Source of the DNA: Fimenecus sp964457415 | GTDB lineage: Bacteria; Bacillota; Clostridia; Oscillospirales; Acutalibacteraceae | Assembly (NCBI GenBank): GCA_964457415.1 | Contig: CAYWFB010000001.1 | Coordinates: 1 to 64,000, forward strand | Direction of reading: 5' to 3' | DNA: 64,000 nt | In this document: piece by piece, positions 16,774 through 26,074 of the stretch | Layout of the letters: each line of letters begins with the position of its first letter | How positions within the stretch are numbered: position 1 is the first letter of the stretch | Program-made: the position numbers and the translations under genes | The notes under the pieces: model-generated | Seen by the model: the letters and a program-made list of their open reading frames with translations, nothing else | What the model was told of the DNA's origin: nothing | Databases searched by the model: none

Positions 16774-17680
16774 TTTCCTGCACCTCCGCGGTAGCCTTTT
16801 TCGCTTTATTAAGCTTTACAAAATTATAAATTGTGAGCACAATACAAACCGCTGCAATCGCCATTGAGAGTACCTGAGAAACGCGAAGATTTGTGTCACC
16901 GATATAAAGACTGTCTGTGCGGAGTCCCTCAACAACGGCTCTTTCAAGACCGTAAATTATGCCATAGCCCAAGAAGAGCTGACCGTCAAACTTGCGGAAT
17001 TTCTGACAAACAATATAAAGAATTACAAAGCCTAAAAGACACCAGAGTGACTCATAAAGGAATGTGGGATGAACGGGTAAATCGGGGTTCATTTCAATAC
17101 CATTCTGTGCAAATTCTGCCTGATGGCTGTTTATGTAAGCCACCACCTTATCGCTGGTCATTCCCCAAGGGAGAGTTGTATTTGTGCCGAATGCTTCCTG
17201 ATTTGTATAGTTACCCCATCTGCCGATACCCTGACCAATCAGCAGGCTCATACCCGCAAGGTCAAGAAGCTTGAGAAAACTCAAATCTACCTTTTTGCAG
17301 ACGATATATGCGGCTAAAATTCCACCGATTATTCCGCCGTAAATAGCAAGACCGCCGTTCCAGATTTGCACAATCTCGTCAAGGTGATTTTTAAAATAAT
17401 CCCACTCAAAGATTACATAATAGGCGCGGGCGCCCACAATTCCGCCGATTGTGCCCCAGATGAGTACATCAAGCATTTTGTCGATGCTCATTTTCCAGAC
17501 ATAAGCCTTTCTGCCACCGAAAAGCACTGCAAGAGTGAAGCCGAATGCGATAATTACGCCATAAAATTTAATTGAAATTGTATTGTCGCCAAAGGGAATT
17601 TCAACAAGTGTGTCATACACATCAAATTCCCAGCCAAGACCGGGGAATAACACCTCGGTATAACCTGACAACCATCTCAT
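16766..17680 (-). CDS. lgt: Prolipoprotein diacylglyceryl transferase
   Basis: A 304-residue integral membrane enzyme that adds diacylglycerol to the lipobox cysteine of prelipoproteins. Several membrane segments are clear, with family signatures GLAIYGGIIGG and GRWGNYTNQEAFG. A likely client in this window is the lipoprotein encoded at 26074-27669. The ATG follows GAAAGGGGAATA. It lies 14 bases after the M16 peptidase gene and overlaps folD. Confidence 0.96.
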   Translation of the reverse strand: MRWLSGYTEVLFPGLGWEFDVYDTLVEIPFGDNTISIKFYGVIIAFGFTLAVLFGGRKAYVWKMSIDKMLDVLIWGTIGGIVGARAYYVIFEWDYFKNHLDEIVQIWNGGLAIYGGIIGGILAAYIVCKKVDLSFLKLLDLAGMSLLIGQGIGRWGNYTNQEAFGTNTTLPWGMTSDKVVAYINSHQAEFAQNGIEMNPDLPVHPTFLYESLWCLLGFVILYIVCQKFRKFDGQLFLGYGIIYGLERAVVEGLRTDSLYIGDTNLRVSQVLSMAIAAVCIVLTIYNFVKLNKAKKATAEVQENV

Positions 17681-17694
17681 ATTTTATTCCCCTT

Positions 17695-18972
17695 TCAGTT
17701 GGGTAAAATTACTGACATTGCTGAATTTTCAAGATTTATTGCACTGCGAAGTCTGTTGTCAACATCCTTTGCGGTAATGCTTTCAAGAACGCTGAGCTGG
17801 TCGAAAAGTCCGTCACCATTGAAATATTCGCCCACAAGTGCGTTTGCAAGAGAATCAACATCGTTGAAATTCATAATAAAATTGCCGTAATGCTTTTTCT
17901 TAATTCTGTCAAACGCCTCACGGTCAACGCCCTCATTCATTATGCGACGAAGCTCTTCGGTAATTCTTTCGCGGACTGTGTCATAGTCGTTACTCTCACC
18001 GTTGAAAAGGTGTGCTGAATAGCCATAGCCCTCAAAATATTCTGCGTCAAAGGTTGTGTTGATAAGACCCTCGTTAAGAAGTGATTCATAAAGGGGTGAG
18101 GTTTTACCTGCAACAATATCCATAAGAATTGTGCTTTCAAGTGACTCTTTGAGCGTTCTTTCGGGAGTTTTGATATCCTCTTTAAAGCCGATTGCAAAAA
18201 TAGGCATTGCAACTGACAATTTGTGCTCAACCTTATCTGCCACAACCTCTGCGGGCTCAACCATAAATTTACGCTCAATATGTTTGCACTCTTTGGGCTT
18301 AATCATTTTATCTGCAAGTGTGAGAACCTGCTCAACAGTTACGTTACCTGCAACGGCAAGCGCCATATTTGCAGGGTTATAGAAAGTTTCATAGCACTCG
18401 TAAAGCAAATCTGCTGTGATATGGCTGATTGACTCAACTGTGCCCGCAATGTCAATTCTTACGGGGTGCTGATGATAGAGCGCACGAAGAAGCTCAAAAT
18501 GTGAGCGCCAGCCGGGCTCGTCCTGATACATACTGATTTCCTGACCGATAATACCCTGCTCTTTCTGAACAGTTTTCTCGGTGAAATAAGGGTTCTGCAC
18601 GAAATCAAGAAGAATTTCAAGAGAAGCCTCTAAATTGTCACTGCATTGAAAAAGATAGCAGGTTTTATCAAAGGAAGTATAAGCATTTGCATTGGCGCCT
18701 GTTTTTGCATAGCGTGCAAAGGCGTCAAGCTCTTCACTTTCAAAAAGCTTATGCTCAAGGAAATGGGCAATTCCCTCTGGAACTGTTGTATATTCCTTTT
18801 CGCCCTCTAATCTGAAGCAGGTGTCAATTGAGCCGTATTTTGTGCCGAAAATTGCATAGGTTGAGGCATAATTCTCTTTAGGATAAACAAAGATTTTAAG
18901 TCCTGATGAGTGGTCGATTTCAAAATATCTCTCACCGAGCAACTCGTTTTTAATCTCTTTAATATTACTCAT
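17695..18972 (-). CDS. ymfH: M16 zinc peptidase, YmfH-like
   Basis: A 425-residue M16 (insulinase/processing-peptidase) protein carrying the inverted zinc motif H70-F-L-E73-H74 in GIAHFLEHKLFE, so it is the catalytic partner. It follows a second M16 protein without this motif by two bases. In Bacillus the ymfF-ymfH pair is linked to modification of elongation factor P; NCBI names the family in that way. A hetero-dimeric peptidase is the likely form. Symbol is by family resemblance. Confidence 0.85.
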   Translation of the reverse strand: MSNIKEIKNELLGERYFEIDHSSGLKIFVYPKENYASTYAIFGTKYGSIDTCFRLEGEKEYTTVPEGIAHFLEHKLFESEELDAFARYAKTGANANAYTSFDKTCYLFQCSDNLEASLEILLDFVQNPYFTEKTVQKEQGIIGQEISMYQDEPGWRSHFELLRALYHQHPVRIDIAGTVESISHITADLLYECYETFYNPANMALAVAGNVTVEQVLTLADKMIKPKECKHIERKFMVEPAEVVADKVEHKLSVAMPIFAIGFKEDIKTPERTLKESLESTILMDIVAGKTSPLYESLLNEGLINTTFDAEYFEGYGYSAHLFNGESNDYDTVRERITEELRRIMNEGVDREAFDRIKKKHYGNFIMNFNDVDSLANALVGEYFNGDGLFDQLSVLESITAKDVDNRLRSAINLENSAMSVILPN

Positions 18973-18974
18973 TT

Positions 18975-20237
18975 TTACTCTGCCTCCCCTGTCAAAAGAT
19001 AAATTGTGTCAACTGTTACGCGCTTTGCACATTCTGTTACCTGCTCGCGAGTAACACTTGCGATAAGCTCTGCATATTCCTTGCCGCTGACAAGCTTCTC
19101 GTCAAGTGCCTGTGAGCCATAAAAGGTGCAGACCGCATTGGGTGAATCCTCAACGCCCTTGTAAGAATCGCAAAGGGCAGTTATTGACGAATTGAATTCT
19201 TCGTCTGTGAACTCACCGTTTTTCATAACGTTAAGCTGATTTAAAATCTCGTTCTTTGCCTTTTCATAATTCTGATTTTCAATACCGCTCTGAATAAAGA
19301 TAATGCCCTTATCGCGTACAATTCTTGAGTTACAGTAATAGCAAAGGCTCATTTTTTCACGCACATTCATAAAAAGTCGTGAGTATGGTCCGCCACCGAA
19401 AACATCGGTCATTACGCGGTATGCAAAATAATTATCGTCAGCGTCTTTCATACCGGTACGAAGTCCCATAACGAGCTTTGCCTGTGTAATATCCATCGTT
19501 TCTTTAAAATAGCGGATTTCGTCTGCCTTTTCAATGAATATGGTTTCAAGCTTTGCGGGCTCGCGGTCAGAAATTGCGTTTGCAAATTCTGTGAACTTAT
19601 TTTTAAGCATTTCACCGTCAAGACTACCGCAAGCAGTAATAACGATTGTTGCAGTTTTAAGCATATTCTCATAAGCTACAAAAAGAGCTTTACTGTCAAG
19701 ATTTTTAACATCCTCATAAAGCTTTTCACGGTCAATTCCGTAAGGCTCATTCGCACACATAAGCTGACGAAGACGAGAAATTGCATAGCTTCTCTTATCA
19801 TTCTTTTCGGCATCAAGATTTTCAAGTGTGAAACGGATTTCGCGGACTGTATTTACCTCGTCAAATGTACCGTTTTCTGCGTTGGGGGCAGAAATAATAT
19901 CAACAAGAAAATCAACGGCGTCTTCAGAAATTGATTTACCGTCAAGAGAAAAACGGTCGTCGGGCACTTCAATTGAAAAGCGGATTTTAACATCCTCACC
20001 CACGCACATAATTCCCGAATCAAAGTCCGCACCGTAAAGGCTTTCAACCTTTGAGTTGAACTCTTTTACGGTTTTATAGCTTTTTGAAGTATGGCTCATA
20101 AAGGACGAGAGCACATTCTGTGCCGCAAGCTCCTTTGTTATGGGCATACAAAAATCAATTCTGATACAGTTTGTCTTGAATTTATCACTGTTTATGCACA
20201 AAAGCTTTACGCCCTTTGCAATTTCTGTGTAGTTCAT
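18975..20237 (-). CDS. ymfF: Non-catalytic M16 partner protein, YmfF-like
   Basis: A 420-residue M16-fold protein that lacks the HxxEH zinc motif; the equivalent region reads VLSSFMSHTSKSYKTV. The C-terminal half keeps the family stretch MTDVFGGGPYSRLFMNVREK. The start at 20237 follows GGAGGATTTG; an in-frame upstream ATG is not supported. It is encoded two bases before the catalytic ymfH-like gene and probably forms a dimer with it. Confidence 0.85.
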   Translation of the reverse strand: MNYTEIAKGVKLLCINSDKFKTNCIRIDFCMPITKELAAQNVLSSFMSHTSKSYKTVKEFNSKVESLYGADFDSGIMCVGEDVKIRFSIEVPDDRFSLDGKSISEDAVDFLVDIISAPNAENGTFDEVNTVREIRFTLENLDAEKNDKRSYAISRLRQLMCANEPYGIDREKLYEDVKNLDSKALFVAYENMLKTATIVITACGSLDGEMLKNKFTEFANAISDREPAKLETIFIEKADEIRYFKETMDITQAKLVMGLRTGMKDADDNYFAYRVMTDVFGGGPYSRLFMNVREKMSLCYYCNSRIVRDKGIIFIQSGIENQNYEKAKNEILNQLNVMKNGEFTDEEFNSSITALCDSYKGVEDSPNAVCTFYGSQALDEKLVSGKEYAELIASVTREQVTECAKRVTVDTIYLLTGEAE

Positions 20238-20412
20238 TACAAATCCTCCAAAAATTAAGATATTCCCAATACAATCAAACATTTTATCATATTTTTCTTA
20301 TAATTAAAAGCATTTATTTATACTCTTTTTTATTTTTCTGTTTATTTTTCCCTTTTTGTGAGCAAAATAAACATGAGTATGTTAAATTTTTGTTAAACAG
20401 ATAATAAACTTA

Positions 20413-20441
20413 TTGACTTTGAATTGAAATTACAATAAAAT
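20413..20441 (+). promoter_or_regulatory. Promoter of the radical SAM gene
   Basis: TTGACT (20413-20418), 17-base spacer, TAAAAT (20436-20441), about 50 bases before the ATG. The rest of the roughly 250-base divergent region is AT-rich and shows nothing else. Confidence 0.6.
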
Positions 20442-20489
20442 AAATAAGATATTTATTTTTTATATTTTTAACTAATCAGGTGTAATCAA

Positions 20490-21947
20490 ATGAAGTTAGT
20501 TTACAACATTCAGAAGGCGGGAATGAGCATTGTCGTTGACAGATTGCTCAAATACATTGATAAGGACCCGCAGGCTAACATTGTTAAGCTTGCAGACAAA
20601 ATCGAGCCTATTTTCAGCAAAATATTCCCACCCGAAAACTTCAAAAGAATAAAAGAAATTGCCAACGATAAAGACAATGTGTGGACTCAGTTTGCGCTTG
20701 GTATTATTAACGATGTTGACCACAGCGTAATCAAGCAGATGCTCATCTCTTTTGGTATTGACGCGGGCTATTACGGCACAAAGACAGTGCGTGCAAACCG
20801 TGAAAAATACAAGTGCAATATTCCCTTTAACATTTTGTTTGACCCCACAAGCGCCTGCAATCTTAATTGCAAGGGCTGTTGGGCTGCAGAATACGGTCAC
20901 AAGCAGAATTTAAGCCTCGAAGAAATGCAGAGTATTGTTACCCAAGGCAAAGAGCTTGGTTGCCATTTTTATTGGCTTACGGGCGGTGAACCTCTTATCA
21001 AGAAAAAAGAGGTTTTGGAAATCTGCCGTAACAATAAAGACTGCATTTTCTTAATCTTCACAAACGCAACTCTTGTTGACCAAGCATTTTGTGACGCTAT
21101 GAACGAGTGCGGAAACATCACACTTGCTTTGAGCATTGAGGGCAGTGAGGAGTCTAACGACTGGCGTCGCGGTGAGGGTGCATATGCCACCACCATCAAG
21201 GCTATGGATTTACTTCGTAAGAACAAGTGTATTTTTGGCGTTTCAGTTTGCTACACAAGTAAAAATCTGCCCGTTGTCACAAGTGACGAGTTTGTTGATA
21301 TGATTATCGGCAAGGGTGCAAAATTTATGCTCAACTTCAACTATATGCCCGTGGGTCATGGTGCTGATGTGAGCCTTATTCCCACACCCGAGCAGAGAAA
21401 AGAACTTTATATGTGGAATAAGAAAATGCGCAACGGCAAAACCGGCAAGCCCATTTTCATTATGGATTTCCAGAATGACGGTGAATATGTTGGCGGTTGC
21501 ATCGCAGGCGGAAGAAACTATTTCCACATCAACTCCGCAGGTGATATTGAGCCTTGTGTATTTATTCACTATTCAGACTCAAATATCAGAACCCACACAT
21601 TGCTTGAGGCGCTTAAAAATCCGTTGTTTATGGCTTATTATCATAATCAGCCTTTTAATGACAATCATCTTCGCCCCTGCCCCATGCTTGAAAATCCCGA
21701 AAGACTTCGTGAGATGATTAAAGAAACGGGCGCAAAGAGTTCTGACCTTGAGCGTCAGGAAAGTGCTGACGAGCTTTGCAGTAAATGTGACGACTATGCT
21801 GCTGCGTGGAAACCCGTTGCGGAAGAATTGTGGACAACAATTCCACACAAGGAGACTCACACACAGTATTATCGCGACACCCCCGAGGGAAAAGCAGAAT
21901 TCAACGGTTGCACAGGAAATTGCGCAAATTGTAACGGACATAAATAA
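20490..21947 (+). CDS. Radical SAM/SPASM-like protein
   Basis: A 485-residue radical SAM enzyme. A helical N-terminal domain (1-110) precedes the cluster motif C123-x3-C127-x2-C130 (CNLNCKGCW) and the SAM-binding WLTGGEPL. A cysteine-containing C-terminal half follows, with CIAGGRNYFHINSAGDIEPC, CPMLENP and CSKCDDY resembling SPASM auxiliary-cluster ligands. The end has an additional C-x4-C-x2-C tail (CTGNCANC, from 474). The family is common in clostridia and its substrate is unknown. The gene stands alone between a promoter and a strong terminator. Confidence 0.82.
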   Translation: MKLVYNIQKAGMSIVVDRLLKYIDKDPQANIVKLADKIEPIFSKIFPPENFKRIKEIANDKDNVWTQFALGIINDVDHSVIKQMLISFGIDAGYYGTKTVRANREKYKCNIPFNILFDPTSACNLNCKGCWAAEYGHKQNLSLEEMQSIVTQGKELGCHFYWLTGGEPLIKKKEVLEICRNNKDCIFLIFTNATLVDQAFCDAMNECGNITLALSIEGSEESNDWRRGEGAYATTIKAMDLLRKNKCIFGVSVCYTSKNLPVVTSDEFVDMIIGKGAKFMLNFNYMPVGHGADVSLIPTPEQRKELYMWNKKMRNGKTGKPIFIMDFQNDGEYVGGCIAGGRNYFHINSAGDIEPCVFIHYSDSNIRTHTLLEALKNPLFMAYYHNQPFNDNHLRPCPMLENPERLREMIKETGAKSSDLERQESADELCSKCDDYAAAWKPVAEELWTTIPHKETHTQYYRDTPEGKAEFNGCTGNCANCNGHK

Positions 21948-21951
21948 AATT

Positions 21952-21984
21952 AATCCCCATAATCCGTTTTGGATTGTGGGGATT
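21952..21984 (+). terminator. Rho-independent terminator
   Basis: AATCCCCATAATCC/GGATTGTGGGGATT stem with TTTT after it, five bases past the radical SAM stop. Confidence 0.85.
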
Positions 21985-22002
21985 TTCATTTTGCGCTTTG
22001 CA

Positions 22003-22815
22003 TTATGCATTTTGCATTTTTTTGCGGTACTGGGTGGGTGACATTCCCACATAGTTTTTAAAGCAGACCGAGAAGTACCGTTGGTCGCAGTAAGAAAGTC
22101 GTTCTGCGATTTCGCCGATTGACAAGGTGGTATCTTCAAGATAGTTCTTGGCAGCGGCAAATTTTTTCTCCATATAATACTGATACGGAGTTACATCATA
22201 GACTTTTTCAAAAACCTGAATAATATAGTTTTTGGAATATCCCAATTCTTCGCATACGGTATCAAGAGAAAATTCCTTTTCAATGTAAAAATCAATCTTT
22301 TTGCGGATTTTTTCAGACAAGTCGTCGCGACGGCGCTCTTCACGGTGGCTAATATAAACGAAAAATCGCATAAGCTCAACAGAGATTTCGTCAACCATTC
22401 TTATGTAATCGTCGGCATAGGTGTCGGCGATTTTTATTATATTCTGCACTATATTTTTACAATGACAATCGGGGAAAAAATAAGTATTTGGGGGCAGATA
22501 ATTTTTAACAAGCATATCTGCAAGCGGACCCTCAAAAATCACCCAATATTTATGCCACGGGTTTTCCTTTGAGCTGTAATAATGATGATTTGAGCCTTTT
22601 TTGAGAAAGAAAACATCGTTCTTTTGCGGATGATAGGTCTGACCGTCTATTTCAAGAGTGCCCCAACCGTCCGAAATAAACTCAAGGGACATAAGCTCTG
22701 ATTTTGTGCGGAAAACATCAATTCTGTCTTCATATTCAGTTTCACCCATAAGCTTGATATTCAGAGGTAAAGACTTGTCATAATATGGTGCGAAGTTTAA
22801 AATTTTCTCTTTCAT
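22003..22815 (-). CDS. AraC-family transcriptional regulator
   Basis: A 270-residue regulator with an N-terminal cupin-like sensor (LMSLEFISDGWGTLEIDG, FFLKKGSNHHYY) and a C-terminal double HTH (DTVCEELGYSKNYIIQVF and IGEIAERLSYCDQRYFSVCF, then VGMSPTQYRKK). Such proteins usually sense sugars or related ligands. The start is set at 22815, where conserved sequence begins; longer in-frame starts would overlap the upstream membrane protein gene. No sugar genes adjoin, so its target is not clear. Confidence 0.85.
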   Translation of the reverse strand: MKEKILNFAPYYDKSLPLNIKLMGETEYEDRIDVFRTKSELMSLEFISDGWGTLEIDGQTYHPQKNDVFFLKKGSNHHYYSSKENPWHKYWVIFEGPLADMLVKNYLPPNTYFFPDCHCKNIVQNIIKIADTYADDYIRMVDEISVELMRFFVYISHREERRRDDLSEKIRKKIDFYIEKEFSLDTVCEELGYSKNYIIQVFEKVYDVTPYQYYMEKKFAAAKNYLEDTTLSIGEIAERLSYCDQRYFSVCFKNYVGMSPTQYRKKMQNA

Positions 22816-22960
22816 TGTTATAATCCTTACATTCATATTGTGATTTTCGGGATTTATGCGAATATTCATTGTGATAATTATAACATATGATGCGACATTA
22901 AACAAGCATAAAAAAATACCGCGGGTCAAACGACACGCAGTATTGAAAAAACAATTTTGA

Positions 22961-23692
22961 TTATGCAACTCGGTTAGTTCCCTGCAGATAACTGTAATCA
23001 TAATATCTGATAACCGTAAAATTACGCAAAAATTTAAAACGATGCTTCATAATCTTTTGTGAAATTGCGGTGTCACAAAATGATACCACGGGACCCATAA
23101 AGAATGCAGTTACAACTGTGCCCGCACCAACAGGGCCACCCATAATGAGTGCTGAAATTGTACAAATTAAATCTGTTGCAACCCTGCACCATTTGTATTT
23201 AATCTTTGTTTTCTCTTCCATAACAAAGCCGAGAGCATCATAAGGTGAAACACCTAAATTGCAGTTAAAATAGAGTGATGCTGAAAGGCTTAAGAGGAAT
23301 ACTCCCAACGCCATACAGATAATTCTGACTGCAAGTGATTTTTCTTCGGGAAGAATTACTTCATAAATTCCTGTAAAGAATTCGCAAATATATCCCACGC
23401 CAATCATATTAAAGATTGTGCCCACACTTATAAGCTTTTGAGCGACAAAGCCCACAATGATAAGGATTGCACCGTTAAGGCACATTTGCCAGAAGCCGAA
23501 GCTTATACCCATTTTTTCGGCAATGCTCATATTAAGTGCGGTGTAGGGGTCAACACCCATACCCGAATATGAGAAAACAGAAACGGAAAAGCCCATAAGA
23601 AGAATGCTTACGGTCATAAGACCCATTCTTTTAACACCGTGTTTCTGTGACATAAGTAAAATTGGATTCATTTGTTTGATAATTTGTGTCAT
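22961..23692 (-). CDS. YczE/YitT-like membrane protein
   Basis: A 243-residue polytopic membrane protein with about five to six segments and two internal repeats of the motif LGVSPYDALG / MGVDPYTALN, as in YczE/YyaS proteins. Function is unknown. The start at 23692 is chosen because the sequence before it is not conserved-looking; the ribosome site (AAAGGCG) is weak. It precedes the AraC-type regulator gene on the same strand by about 145 bases. Confidence 0.8.
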   Translation of the reverse strand: MTQIIKQMNPILLMSQKHGVKRMGLMTVSILLMGFSVSVFSYSGMGVDPYTALNMSIAEKMGISFGFWQMCLNGAILIIVGFVAQKLISVGTIFNMIGVGYICEFFTGIYEVILPEEKSLAVRIICMALGVFLLSLSASLYFNCNLGVSPYDALGFVMEEKTKIKYKWCRVATDLICTISALIMGGPVGAGTVVTAFFMGPVVSFCDTAISQKIMKHRFKFLRNFTVIRYYDYSYLQGTNRVA

Positions 23693-23882
23693 TTTAATGT
23701 TTTCGCCTTTGCTTTGTGAAATTTGCACATAGAATTGTACTTTGATTTGTGAGTATTTTACAAGGAACGGCGCACAAAGTCAAGCAAAAAGGCAAATTTT
23801 TTGGAGTTTCTGCGTTTGGCACAAATTTACAAATGGTCACAATCGTTTTTGTGCAAATCGACGAAAGAGTGGGCAAAAAAGA

Positions 23883-23904
23883 TGGTGGGAGCAAGCTCCC
23901 ACCA
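23883..23904. terminator. Perfect palindrome after the intact REP transposase
   Basis: TGGTGGGAGC/GCTCCCACCA with a two-base centre, four bases past the transposase stop on the minus strand. It may be a terminator or part of the mobile unit. Confidence 0.55.
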
Positions 23905-24067
23905 AGTTTTATTTGTATTCCTTTAATGCATTGTATTCAATGTAGTTCCAATGATGTTCAAAATCAGTCTGATTGCGAATTATGTGGTCGATGTAACCGC
24001 GTTGCCAAAGATTACGTTTGCAATCACGATTCACAAACCTTTTAAAAGCACTTACTACATTAGGAAT

Positions 24068-24095
24068 TGTAGGGGCTGACGACCTCGGCAGCCCG
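24068..24095. repeat. REP-like unit inside transposase copy 2 (second)
   Basis: TGTAGGGGCTGACGACCTCG then GCAGCCCG; hairpin-forming, coding for GLPRSSAPT on the minus strand. Confidence 0.75.
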
Positions 24096-24235
24096 TATGT
24101 ATCAATTAAAATTAACAAGTGAATATGGTTCTGCATTATAATGTAATTTTCAATGCTTATTGCATTATAAGCCTGTTCCATTGATAAAATATATTTTTCT
24201 ACGATTTCACCATAAGGTTTGAGTATAATTTCTTT

Positions 24236-24263
24236 CGGAGCGCCGAGGTCGTCGCCCCCTACA
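24236..24263. repeat. REP-like unit inside transposase copy 2 (first)
   Basis: Minus strand reads TGTAGGGGGCGACGACCTCG then GCGCTCCG, coding for VVGGDDLGAP. One base off the copy at 13796-13823. Confidence 0.75.
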
Positions 24264-24384
24264 ACCGAGGACAACAGGTTTTTACGGTGTTCCGTACATA
24301 TGGTGAGAAAATAACATCCCTCACTACTATAATCATACCCCTTTAACCTTACGCTTTTTCTTTTCGGTAATCCGCTCATATTGT

Positions 24385-25626
24385 TTATGACAATTTGTGG
24401 ATGAACAATCCTGATAATAATTTTGGTTCAAACCATGTGGATTTTGGTGGCATAACCTTGCCGGCGTCAGCAATGTCCATCAACTCGCCCAATGATGTGG
24501 GGTACATTGCAAAAGCAAGGCGCATTCCCTCTGCTACTCTTCTTTCCAATTCACCGAGACCGCGGATACCGCCTACAAAGTCAATTCTCTTATCGGTTCT
24601 TGGGTCTGTGATATTGAGAATGGGAGTAATAAGGTTATTCTGAAGAATTGAAACATCGAGGCACTCAACGGGGTCATTTTCGTTGATAAATTCTGCCTTT
24701 GCAGTTACCTTGTACCACTTATTATCAAGATACATACCAAATGTATGACGTTCTTTTGGTGCATAGGGGCTTTCTGTTGCCTCTTCTACCACAAATTTCT
24801 CGCTCATTTTTGCGATGAACTCTTCACTCGTATTGCCGTTTAAATCTGCGATTACACGGTTGTAGTCCATAATTTTAAGCTGGTCGCAGGGGAAAATTAC
24901 TGAAAGGAAAAAATTGAATTCTGCCTGTCTGTCATATTCGCCCTCGCCTCTTCTCTTTTGACCTACGCGGACCGCCGATGCACATCTGTGATGACCGTCG
25001 GCAATGTAAAGATATGGGATTTCTGCAAATTCCTTAACGAGAGTTTCTATAACTGTGTCGTCATCAATTACCCATACAGTCTGTGAAACACCGTCGTCGC
25101 TTACGAAATCATAAGCGGGTGCATGAGCATTTTTCCAATTCTCTGTGATGTCAGAAACCGTTTTATTCTCACGGTGTGTGAGGAAGATGGGGCCTGTGTT
25201 TGCGTCAAGTGTATCAACGTGACGAATTCGGTCTGCCTCTTTATCGGCACGGGTAAACTCGTGCTTTTTGATGATGTCGTTAAGATAATCGTCCACGGCG
25301 GTACAGCCTACAATGCCCGTCTGCTCTCTGCCATTCATAATCTGACGGTAGATATAAAGCATTGGCTTTTCATCCTGCTGACAAATTCCGTTTTCGCTCA
25401 AAGCATCAAGATTTTCTTTTGCTTTAAGGTAAACCTCAGGTGAATAAATATCAATACCTTGGGGCAAATCAACCTCTGCCTTGTCAACGCGCAGAAATGA
25501 CCAAGGCTTATCCTTTACCATTTCACGTGCTTCCTCTGAATTCATAACGTCATAGGGAAGTGCACCTACCTGCTCGGCATATTCGTCTTTTGGTCGTACT
25601 GCCTTAAAGGGTTTGAGTATTGCCAT
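24385..25626 (-). CDS. DUF1015-family protein
   Basis: A 413-residue cytoplasmic protein of the widespread DUF1015 family. Characteristic stretches are KPFKAVRPKDEYA and LPYDVMN at the N-terminus, RHVDTLDANTGPIFLTH, and the likely active-site motif YIADGHHRCASAVR. The family has no firmly established reaction that I can state; in other clostridia it often neighbours serine biosynthesis genes, which are not present here. The ATG lies inside the end of the VanZ gene, so it is in an operon with VanZ and the solute-binding lipoprotein. Confidence 0.88.
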   Translation of the reverse strand: MAILKPFKAVRPKDEYAEQVGALPYDVMNSEEAREMVKDKPWSFLRVDKAEVDLPQGIDIYSPEVYLKAKENLDALSENGICQQDEKPMLYIYRQIMNGREQTGIVGCTAVDDYLNDIIKKHEFTRADKEADRIRHVDTLDANTGPIFLTHRENKTVSDITENWKNAHAPAYDFVSDDGVSQTVWVIDDDTVIETLVKEFAEIPYLYIADGHHRCASAVRVGQKRRGEGEYDRQAEFNFFLSVIFPCDQLKIMDYNRVIADLNGNTSEEFIAKMSEKFVVEEATESPYAPKERHTFGMYLDNKWYKVTAKAEFINENDPVECLDVSILQNNLITPILNITDPRTDKRIDFVGGIRGLGELERRVAEGMRLAFAMYPTSLGELMDIADAGKVMPPKSTWFEPKLLSGLFIHKLS

Positions 25627-26074
25627 TTTTATTTCCTCTTTTCTTAATTGAAAGTATAATTTGAAGTATTATCAACGATGCAATTGCACCGATTAATGCG
25701 CCGGTACTGTCAACTAAAATGTCGCTTATTTGAAATGCTCTGTCGGGAACGAAAATCTGATGAATTTCGTCAGTGATTGCATAAAGCACTGTTCCACAAA
25801 AGGCGATAAATGGTGTTAATTTGGTTTCAAATGTAGCATAGGTTGCGTTGAAAGTGAGCATGGAAAGTCCCATAAATTCAAGACAATGGGCAAGGGTGCG
25901 AAGCATGCCCTCGTCAACCGTTAACCCTAACCACTCTAAAAATGCCGTTACAAAAGAACCGCTTAAATCTGAAGACTCCTCGCCGTTCTGTGCAGAAAGA
26001 CAAAAGATTATCCCCATACAGACTGCAACCAAAAACCAAGAAGCCCCTACATATATTTTTCTTGACCTTGTCAT
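25604..26074 (-). CDS. VanZ-family membrane protein
   Basis: A 156-residue membrane protein with four hydrophobic segments and the VanZ hallmarks CLEFMGLSML, YAITDEIHQIFVPDR and DILVDSTGALIG. VanZ homologues are linked to glycopeptide (teicoplanin) tolerance but most chromosomal copies have no known role. It overlaps the lipoprotein gene by one base at its start and DUF1015 at its end. Confidence 0.88.
   Translation of the reverse strand: MTRSRKIYVGASWFLVAVCMGIIFCLSAQNGEESSDLSGSFVTAFLEWLGLTVDEGMLRTLAHCLEFMGLSMLTFNATYATFETKLTPFIAFCGTVLYAITDEIHQIFVPDRAFQISDILVDSTGALIGAIASLIILQIILSIKKRGNKNGNTQTL

Larger units (their letters stand above)
23909..24379 (-). mobile_element. REP-associated tyrosine transposase (RAYT), intact copy 2
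   Basis: A 156-residue Y1-type HUH single-strand transposase of the TnpA_REP family. HUH residues are H85 and H87 (NHIHLL); a tyrosine, probably Y129 in LWQRGYIDHIIRN, is the candidate nucleophile. Such proteins mobilise or process REP palindromes. Two REP units lie inside the gene (24236-24263 read as VVGGDDLGAP; 24068-24095 read as GLPRSSAPT), in loop positions where usual family members have unrelated sequence. It starts five bases after the DUF1015 stop, as copy 1 does after hemW, so it likely depends on read-through. Confidence 0.85.
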
